DNA of 19,339 nucleotides from positions 1 to 19,339 of the forward strand of contig CATYVH010000037.1 of the NCBI GenBank assembly GCA_958413765.1, written 5' to 3'. Below the pieces are notes generated by a model, which did not search any database, had not been told where the DNA came from, and saw only the letters and a list, made by a program, of their open reading frames with translations. Both the position numbers and the translations under genes were made by a program. This DNA comes from an uncultured Collinsella sp. GTDB lineage: Bacteria > Actinomycetota > Coriobacteriia > Coriobacteriales > Coriobacteriaceae. Positions 7,117 to 12,356 of this stretch are shown one piece after another (position 1 is the stretch's first letter; each line of letters starts with the position of its first letter).

Positions 7117-7249
7117 CCCCGGGAGAGCGGGGACACCGGCTTAGGTTTATCGCGAGTTCCGCACGAACAGGAGGCCACTTAATGTGGCCTCCGTCGTGAG
7201 CAGGACTGTAGAGCAGGAAACCTAAGCCGGTGTCCCCGCTCTCCCGGGG
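7117..7249 (+). repeat. Composite palindrome, copy A (69-nt core, 32-bp arms)
   Basis: Arms 7117-7148 and 7218-7249 are perfect inverted repeats, starting CCCCGGGAGAGC outside and ending GGTTT beside the core. The core (7149-7217) begins ATCGCGAGTTCCGCAC and ends CAGGACTGTAGAGCAGG. Inside it, GGAGGCCAC (7170-7178) pairs with GTGGCCTCC (7184-7192) around TTAAT, and CACGA (7162-7166) with TCGTG (7194-7198). The right arm ends 10 nt past the stop codon of the minus-strand gene at 7260. The core is identical to that of copy C, but the arms are not. Confidence 0.85.
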
Positions 7250-7259
7250 CCGGCGGAAT

Positions 7260-9452
7260 TTAGTTGTTAAGCATGCGGTCGAAGCTTCCCGAGTCGCCAT
7301 CCCGATAGTCGGCAGTCATCAGAATCTCCTGCGGAATGCGCCCGCCTTCACGTAGCACATTGCGGAACTGCACGCGCGTGACCATGGGCAGATCCTTGAT
7401 CGTCGCCGCCAAGTTCTGCGGCACGCCCTGGTTGGCAGCCGCGGGCTCGCACTCGCCGCCGGCCTTCACGCGACGCTTATGCTCGGCGAGCATGGCGCGG
7501 TACATGCCGGCATGCAGGCGAATCTCAACCACATTGGCATTGCGAGCCTGCTCGACGATGCGCGCGCCCTCGCGGTCGATATCGCCCACGTAGTAGACGT
7601 AGTTAAAGCGATAGCCGATCTCAGCCAGATAATCGTCAAGGGCATGCGAGACGCTCGCCTTGCATCCGCCGCCAAAAATCACGCCGCCCACCTTGATGCC
7701 AAAGAGCTTGGCGTGCTTGCGGCCACGCAGCAGCCTGACGATCTCGTCATAGGTGTCCAGGTTCTCGACCATAATGAACGGCTTATCGGCGCCCAGCGTA
7801 AAGAAACCCGTAAAGTGCACGGGGCGGTTGGGGGCGACCTTGATCGCCTGCATGCTGATGCCCTTTTCGGTCATGCGCCTTATCAGGCGCTCACCGTGCT
7901 TGCCGTCAAAAGCCTTCTCGTCGTTAAAAATCTGGTAGGCACGCTGGCGGCGCGAGGCAACCGGCGTATCGGCACCTCGGTTTTGCTCGATCCAAGCCTG
8001 GATGATTGCGATTTCCTCGGCAATCTTGCGGTTGGACATCTCGTTGTGCTGAGTGCGCTGCGGAGCCTTTTTGCCGTCCTTGCCCTCGACCTTTACGATC
8101 TGTGTCTGCTGCTCCTTGATCTTAGAGAGCGCCGTAGGCGTAGGGACAACTTTGAGCAGCTGCCTGCCTAAAACGCGGGCAAGGGCAAACGCCGATACCT
8201 CGCCGTGGACGGCCGGCTCGGGCTGCTGGGCAGCAGCATCTACTGCGGCAGACTCCGGCTTCTTCTGAGACCTGCGCTTAGAATCGCCTTGGGAATTGCG
8301 CTCGCGCTTCGGCATAGACGCCTGCTTCTGCGGACGATCGGACTTGCTCTCCTTCGCCGGCTGGCGCTTAGGCTGCCCCGAAGAAACCTCGGCCTTCGCA
8401 TCCTCGTCCTGCGGCGTGGTCTTCTCGGCTGCAGTCTCGGCATGGGAACTGCGGCCCCCGCGATGGCGACGGCGGCGAGGCCTGCTCGACGCGCCCTGCT
8501 CCGTCTGCCCATCAGTAGGCTGCTCGCCCTTGGCCTCGGCAGCAACCTCAAGCTGCGGCTCAACAGGCTTCTGTTCGCGAGCCGCCGGCTCAACGGTTTT
8601 CTCGGTTTGTTCGGCCTTCTCGGCCTGAGCGGTCGAAGCCGGCTCGCCCTTCTCCTGACGCCTTACGGGATACGCGCGCCTCGCAAAACCACGCCCGGGA
8701 CGGCATGAACCCGGAGCCTTCTTGGCAGACTCCTCAACATCGTCTGCAGCCTCGGAAGGCTCTTCAACCTCATGCGCGACATCCTGCTGCGCAGCCTTAA
8801 AGTGGGCACCACGGCGACGCTGGGGCTCCTGGGCCTCCACGGGCTTTTGCTCCTTCGCGGGCCTCTGCGACTCGGCAGCAACCTCGTTCTCAACAGCCTC
8901 GGCATCCGTCTCACCCTTTTGAGCAACGGCACGACGGAAGCGCTCCTGCTGGGCGCGGCGCTGCGCATCGCGCTTGCCACCCCCGCCAAAACCGCCGCGT
9001 CCTGCCTTGGCCGTAAAGGCACGCACGACGTTCTCATCGAGCAACTCATCGGTATCGACATGCTCACGCGGAGCAGCTTCTTCCACAGCAGGCACGTCAG
9101 CGGAATCCTCGACGACAAAATCTTCGACGGACTCGGCAGGCTGCTCCTGGGCATCGCGGATCTCGACATTGATGGTATAGAACGCCGGGCGCCCGTTAAT
9201 GCCGCTGCCCTCGATCTTGGTCACGATATTTGCCGCGATAAGCTCATCGCGCATCGCCTTGGTGTCGCATTCCTTATCGACGGAGCGGAAAATCTGCGCC
9301 AGCGCGCTCGACTTAATCTTGAGCGCCTTGCGGCAGAGCAGGTCGTAGGCAACCAGCTTGGCGCGCTCGGCAGAAAGCGACGTCTGGCTGCTCAGACGCT
9401 CAGCCAGAGCATCGACATTGTTTTGATTATCGGAATATACCGTCTTGGCCAC
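7260..9452 (-). CDS. JetD/DUF2220-like Toprim protein with long charged linker
   Basis: The chosen start is the GTG at 9452, preceded by AAAGGGG and then VAKTVYSDNQNNV, giving 730 aa; an ATG at 9476 would add eight residues. Residues about 1-105 look like a winged helix. Residues about 110-430 are low-complexity, rich in Ala, Glu, Lys, Arg and Pro, with a basic patch RPRRRRHRGGR. The C-terminal third resembles the JetD C-terminal (DUF2220) Toprim fold: FNDEKAFDG, MVENLDTYDE (Glu563), GGGCKASV, and VGDIDREGARI (Asp624, Asp626). These would be the metal-binding acids of a topoisomerase VI-type nuclease. Wadjet needs JetA, JetB and JetC, and none is here. Function is unknown; a solitary DNA-processing nuclease is possible. 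cstA lies upstream behind a strong terminator, so this gene is likely transcribed alone. Confidence 0.7.
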   Translation of the reverse strand: MAKTVYSDNQNNVDALAERLSSQTSLSAERAKLVAYDLLCRKALKIKSSALAQIFRSVDKECDTKAMRDELIAANIVTKIEGSGINGRPAFYTINVEIRDAQEQPAESVEDFVVEDSADVPAVEEAAPREHVDTDELLDENVVRAFTAKAGRGGFGGGGKRDAQRRAQQERFRRAVAQKGETDAEAVENEVAAESQRPAKEQKPVEAQEPQRRRGAHFKAAQQDVAHEVEEPSEAADDVEESAKKAPGSCRPGRGFARRAYPVRRQEKGEPASTAQAEKAEQTEKTVEPAAREQKPVEPQLEVAAEAKGEQPTDGQTEQGASSRPRRRRHRGGRSSHAETAAEKTTPQDEDAKAEVSSGQPKRQPAKESKSDRPQKQASMPKRERNSQGDSKRRSQKKPESAAVDAAAQQPEPAVHGEVSAFALARVLGRQLLKVVPTPTALSKIKEQQTQIVKVEGKDGKKAPQRTQHNEMSNRKIAEEIAIIQAWIEQNRGADTPVASRRQRAYQIFNDEKAFDGKHGERLIRRMTEKGISMQAIKVAPNRPVHFTGFFTLGADKPFIMVENLDTYDEIVRLLRGRKHAKLFGIKVGGVIFGGGCKASVSHALDDYLAEIGYRFNYVYYVGDIDREGARIVEQARNANVVEIRLHAGMYRAMLAEHKRRVKAGGECEPAAANQGVPQNLAATIKDLPMVTRVQFRNVLREGGRIPQEILMTADYRDGDSGSFDRMLNN

Positions 9453-9486
9453 GGGGCCCCTTTCATATGCACACATATACGTCCTT

Positions 9487-9516
9487 ATGGTACAACGCAC
9501 GAGCCTATCCACGCAA
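9487..9516 (-). promoter_or_regulatory. Possible promoter of the JetD-like gene
   Basis: On the minus strand TTGCGT (9511-9516) and TACCAT (9487-9492) are 18 nt apart, placing transcription start near 9480. That leaves about 28 nt of leader before the GTG at 9452 and almost none before the ATG at 9476, which favours the GTG. Confidence 0.35.
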
Positions 9517-9557
9517 AACATCTGCGAGAACGCCCTTGCACCACCTGTTCTCACAAG

Positions 9558-9596
9558 AAAAAAGACCGGGTCCGCTTGATTGCGGACCCGGTCTTT
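9558..9596 (-). terminator. Strong intrinsic terminator of cstA
   Basis: AAAGACCGGGTCCGC (9561-9575) and GCGGACCCGGTCTTT (9582-9596) form a perfect 15-bp stem with a 6-nt loop. On the minus strand a T-run (complement of 9558-9563) and CTTG follow. It starts 40 nt past the cstA stop codon. Confidence 0.9.
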
Positions 9597-9635
9597 CCGA
9601 GTCAAATAGATGGGAGATTCAACCCGTCCGACCGA

Positions 9636-11525
9636 CTAGGCCTTGGCGGCCTCGGCGTCGGCAGGAGCTTCAGCGGCAGTGGCGCGACCGTACTCGGCCT
9701 TGCCCATCTCGGACCACTCGGGCTCCTCGTCGGGCATGGAGCCGGCCTCCTTGCCGAAGAACTCCTTGAGGCAGTTGACGGCGACGATGAGGCCCAGGAC
9801 CATCAGCAGGACGGCGAAAACGAGCTGCAAGCCCTTGGTGGCGGCGACGGAGACGGCGGCCGTGGTGGCGGTAGCCGGGATGGTGCCGAAGAAGCCGTAA
9901 GCCTGGACAGCGGTCATGCAGCCCATGGCGCTCTGGACCAGCGAGGTGAAGGTGCAGCAGAGCAGGAAGGCGACGGGCACGTAGAGCATCCAGCCCTTGC
10001 GGCCGGTGCACTTGCAGAACACGGCGAGGGTGATCATGGTCATACCGCCGAGCAGCTGGTTGGAAGCACCAAAGAGCGGCCAGATGTTGGCATAGCCACC
10101 AAAGGCAAGGGCGAGACCGGGAAGCAGGGTGACGACCGTGGCGAACCAGGGGTTGCCGAGAACCTTCATGTAGCCGGCCTTGGACTCGATGGCCAGGGCG
10201 TCGTTGGTCTGGGCAAAGAACTCGGAGAACGAGGTGCGGGCGATGCGGGCGACGGCGTCGAGCGAGGTCAGGGCCAGAGCGGAAACGTTCATGGTCATGA
10301 AGACGGTAGCGAGCGTACCGTCAACACCGAAGGCCTGCATACCGCGGGAGATGCCAGCGGCGAAGATCTGGAACGGGGTGGAAGCGACACCGGCGTTGAG
10401 AGCGCCAGTACCGGCGGTGTTCATATCGGAGAACATGATGCCGGCGACGATGATGGCAAGGATGCCGACGAAGGACTCGACGATCATGGCGCCATAACCG
10501 ACCTTGACGGCGTCCTGCTCCTTCTCGACCTGCTTGGAGGAGGTACCAGAAGAAACGAGGCTGTGGAAGCCGGAGAGGGCACCGCAGGCAACGGAAACAA
10601 ACAGGACCGGGAACATCATGCCAGAAGCGCTGGAGAAGCCGGTAAAGGCCGGAGCGGTGATGGTGGCCTGGCCGTTAACACCCAGGACGACGATACCGAG
10701 GACAGCGCAAACGATCATGACGATCATCATGATGGAAGTGAGGTAGTCACGCGGGGTCTTGAGCATCTGGATGGGCATAGCGCCAGCGAAGACCAGGTAG
10801 ACCATGACGACGGCGAACCACTGGAACTTATCCAGGTAGACCGGGAACTGCATACCGACGGCGAACATGAGAACCATGAGGATAACGCCGGTGACGAACT
10901 CGGCAGCGCCGGTGAGGTTGAACTTCTTCTGGGCCCAACCAAAGGCGATAGCGACGAAGGTGAACAGGATGGAGATGGTACCAGCGCAGCCGGCGGCATA
11001 GGACTTGGTGAAGTCGATGGCACCGGTAGCAGCACCAGAAGCGTCAACGGCCGGGGTGAACATGAACGTCTTGCAGACCATGTCGGTGAAGGCGGCGATG
11101 ACGATGATGCAGAACAGCCAGCAGAACAGCAGGAAAAGGCGACGGCCGGTCTTGCCGATGTACTTCTCGATGAGCTGAGCGAGCGACTTGCCGTTGTTCT
11201 TCATCGAAGCGTACAGGGCACCAAAGTCGTGGACGGCGCCAAAGAAGATGCCGCCGACGAGGACCCAGAGCACGACGGGCAGCCAGCCAAAGGCCATGGC
11301 GACGATCGTACCCGTAACAGGGCCAGCACCGCAGATCGAGCTGAACTGGTGCGAGAACGCAGTGAAGGCGGAGACGGGCGAGAAGCTGTTGCCGTCCTTC
11401 ATGCGCTTGGCCGGCGTGAGGGCCTCTTTGTCAACGCCCCACTTGTTGGCCAGCCATCGGCCATAGCCCAGATAGCCGCAGGCGAGCACCGCCGCGGCCA
11501 CAACCATGAGCAAAACTCCGTTCAT
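9636..11525 (-). CDS. cstA: CstA-family carbon-starvation transporter
   Basis: The ATG at 11525 has a strong GAGGAGG ribosome site 7 nt upstream; the longer in-frame extension runs through a terminator hairpin and is rejected. The product is 629 aa with many hydrophobic segments, from MNGVLLMVVAAAVLACGYLG onward. Family motifs include HQFSSICGAGPVTG (59-72), VHDFGALYASM, FAGAMPIQML and GALSGFHSLVSSGTSSKQ. CstA proteins are inner-membrane proton-coupled carriers for pyruvate and possibly peptides, induced when carbon runs short. The C-terminal tail is acidic and Ala-rich (PDEEPEWSEMGKAEYG). The gene stands alone between a leader with an apparent attenuator and a strong terminator. Family membership is clear; the substrate here is inferred from relatives. 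Confidence 0.92.
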   Translation of the reverse strand: MNGVLLMVVAAAVLACGYLGYGRWLANKWGVDKEALTPAKRMKDGNSFSPVSAFTAFSHQFSSICGAGPVTGTIVAMAFGWLPVVLWVLVGGIFFGAVHDFGALYASMKNNGKSLAQLIEKYIGKTGRRLFLLFCWLFCIIVIAAFTDMVCKTFMFTPAVDASGAATGAIDFTKSYAAGCAGTISILFTFVAIAFGWAQKKFNLTGAAEFVTGVILMVLMFAVGMQFPVYLDKFQWFAVVMVYLVFAGAMPIQMLKTPRDYLTSIMMIVMIVCAVLGIVVLGVNGQATITAPAFTGFSSASGMMFPVLFVSVACGALSGFHSLVSSGTSSKQVEKEQDAVKVGYGAMIVESFVGILAIIVAGIMFSDMNTAGTGALNAGVASTPFQIFAAGISRGMQAFGVDGTLATVFMTMNVSALALTSLDAVARIARTSFSEFFAQTNDALAIESKAGYMKVLGNPWFATVVTLLPGLALAFGGYANIWPLFGASNQLLGGMTMITLAVFCKCTGRKGWMLYVPVAFLLCCTFTSLVQSAMGCMTAVQAYGFFGTIPATATTAAVSVAATKGLQLVFAVLLMVLGLIVAVNCLKEFFGKEAGSMPDEEPEWSEMGKAEYGRATAAEAPADAEAAKA

Positions 11526-11566
11526 TACATTTCCTCCTCTAAAAAGAACTTCCCAGACATAAAAAA

Positions 11567-11600
11567 ATGAGGGCCGTCGGTTGCGCTCGACGGCCCTCAT
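11567..11600 (-). terminator. Leader terminator (attenuator) upstream of cstA
   Basis: ATGAGGGCCGTCG (11567-11579) and CGACGGCCCTCAT (11588-11600) make a perfect 13-bp stem with an 8-nt loop. On the minus strand seven T residues follow at once (complement of 11561-11567). It lies 42 nt before the cstA ATG and inside the transcript predicted from the promoter at 11768-11796, so it should stop cstA transcription unless prevented. Confidence 0.8.
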
Positions 11601-11760
11601 CTTCATCAGCCGCCCGTTATCGTACGGGCTAGCTGTATGTGCTAACCCGCATCAGATAATTACTACGCTGATAATGTTTAGCTGATGCGTGAACATGTCT
11701 AAGAAATCCTCTTCAATCATGATGCGAACGATCCGTGCGTGTTCACATCCCCCAGTGGTT
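11601..11760 (-). promoter_or_regulatory. Structured cstA leader with alternative hairpins
   Basis: On the minus strand several stems can form and some exclude each other: CGCATCAG with CTGATGCG around the leader peptide; GGGTTAGC with GCTAGCCC; GCCCGT (11624-11629) with ACGGGC (11612-11617), sharing the GCCC of the previous stem; and GGCTGATG next to the terminator, which could compete for CATCAG. I do not see T-box sequence landmarks. The order fits an attenuation switch. Confidence 0.5.
11652..11696 (-). CDS. Possible Ile/Val-rich leader peptide of cstA
   Basis: An ATG at 11696 opens a 14-codon frame, MFTHQLNIISVVII, ending TGA at 11652-11654. AGAGGA lies 10 nt before the ATG, a usable though widely spaced ribosome site. 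Six of the last seven codons are Ile or Val. The frame spans both strands of the hairpin CGCATCAG/CTGATGCG, so a ribosome on it would open that stem. This resembles branched-chain amino acid attenuator peptides, but such a short frame can arise by chance. Confidence 0.4.
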   Translation of the reverse strand: MFTHQLNIISVVII

Positions 11761-11767
11761 GAAAAGG

Positions 11768-11796
11768 AGTATGAAACTTTAGTTGCCTAAAGTCAA
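11768..11796 (-). promoter_or_regulatory. cstA promoter
   Basis: TTGACT (11791-11796) and CATACT (11768-11773) are exactly 17 nt apart on the minus strand, matching sigma-70 consensus at 5/6 and 4/6. An AT-rich stretch with A- and T-runs lies just upstream (11797-11830), resembling an UP element. The start would fall near 11761, giving a leader of about 235 nt. Confidence 0.65.
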
Positions 11797-11894
11797 CGCA
11801 AATTTGTAATGAATTTTCAACTTTTTTTGGATTTCTCGGTATAAAACGCCACTGACCTCGGACTTTACCCCACGACAGTTTTTGCATGAGAGAT

Positions 11895-12047
11895 GCCCCT
11901 GAGAGCCGTGGGAGCCGGGCGGCGCATATGAACTTTCCTGCTCTACAGTCCTGCGCAAGACGGAAAGCACATTAAGTGCTTTCCTTTGCGTGCGGAACTC
12001 GCGATAAAGTTCATATGCGCCGCCCGGCTCCCACGGCTCTCAGGGGC
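11895..12047 (-). repeat. Composite palindrome, copy B (69-nt core, 42-bp arms)
   Basis: Arms 11895-11936 and 12006-12047 are perfect 42-bp inverted repeats, with GCCCCTGAGAGCC outside and CATATGAACTTT beside the core. The core (11937-12005) lies in reverse orientation to copies A and C and has the same 69-nt length. Its ends are conserved (ATCGCGAGTTCCGCAC and CAGGACTGTAGAGCAGG read on the minus strand). The inner hairpin has changed to GGAAAGCAC-TTAAT-GTGCTTTCC with outer pair CGCAA/TTGCG, so pairing is kept while bases differ. Confidence 0.85.
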
Positions 12048-12059
12048 TCCCATCCCAAA

Positions 12060-12078
12060 TGCGGAGCAAAGCTCCGCA
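12060..12078. repeat. Small perfect hairpin between copies B and C
   Basis: TGCGGAGC (12060-12067), AAA, GCTCCGCA (12071-12078). On the plus strand a T-rich run starts 8 nt later (12085-12093), too far for a convincing terminator; on the minus strand only TTT follows. The rest of 12048-12187 shows no gene or other clear signal. Confidence 0.4.
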
Positions 12079-12187
12079 CACCATCTTTTTCTTTCAGCTA
12101 AAGCACGCCGGAAATTCGACGCAGCTGGCTAACCTTGCCGGACGTTGTCGACGCCAATCCGGCTCAGAAGCCGCATCGATACAGAAA

Positions 12188-12344
12188 GGTCCCCGGCGCT
12201 GCCCGGGCGCCAGCGGCCGCATATGAACTTTATCGCGAGTTCCGCACGAACAGGAGGCCACTTAATGTGGCCTCCGTCGTGAGCAGGACTGTAGAGCAGG
12301 AAAGTTCATATGCGGCCGCTGGCGCCCGGGCAGCGCCGGGGACC
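12188..12344 (+). repeat. Composite palindrome, copy C (69-nt core, 44-bp arms)
   Basis: Arms 12188-12231 and 12301-12344 are perfect 44-bp inverted repeats, opening GGTCCCCGGCGCTGCC and ending GCATATGAACTTT. The core (12232-12300) is identical over all 69 nt to that of copy A, nearly 5 kb away, while the arms share little beyond an outer CCCC and inner TTT with copy A. The right arm ends 12 nt past the stop codon of the minus-strand gene at 12357. Confidence 0.85.
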
Positions 12345-12356
12345 GCGCCGTACCAG

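Noticed and set aside
7260..9452. A complete Wadjet defence system
   Set aside because: Only a JetD-like domain is present; neighbours are cstA and repeats, with no JetA, JetB or SMC-like JetC.
8772..11570. A 932-codon open frame on the plus strand opposite cstA and the JetD-like gene
   Set aside because: It is Gly/Asp/Glu/His-rich without domain motifs, runs across two real genes and a terminator, and is explained by the strong GC3 bias of the coding strand.
11526..11606. N-terminal extension of CstA from 11606
   Set aside because: It would translate through the leader terminator hairpin and has no ribosome site, while the ATG at 11525 has GAGGAGG and the normal family start.
11601..11760. 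T-box riboswitch upstream of cstA
   Set aside because: The conserved T-box bulge sequence (TGGNACCGCG type) is not present in the leader.
7117..12344. CRISPR array or integron attC sites as explanation of the repeated cores
   Set aside because: Copies are kilobases apart and partly inverted, without regular spacers; I see no GTTRRRY core sites, and there is no cas or integron integrase gene.
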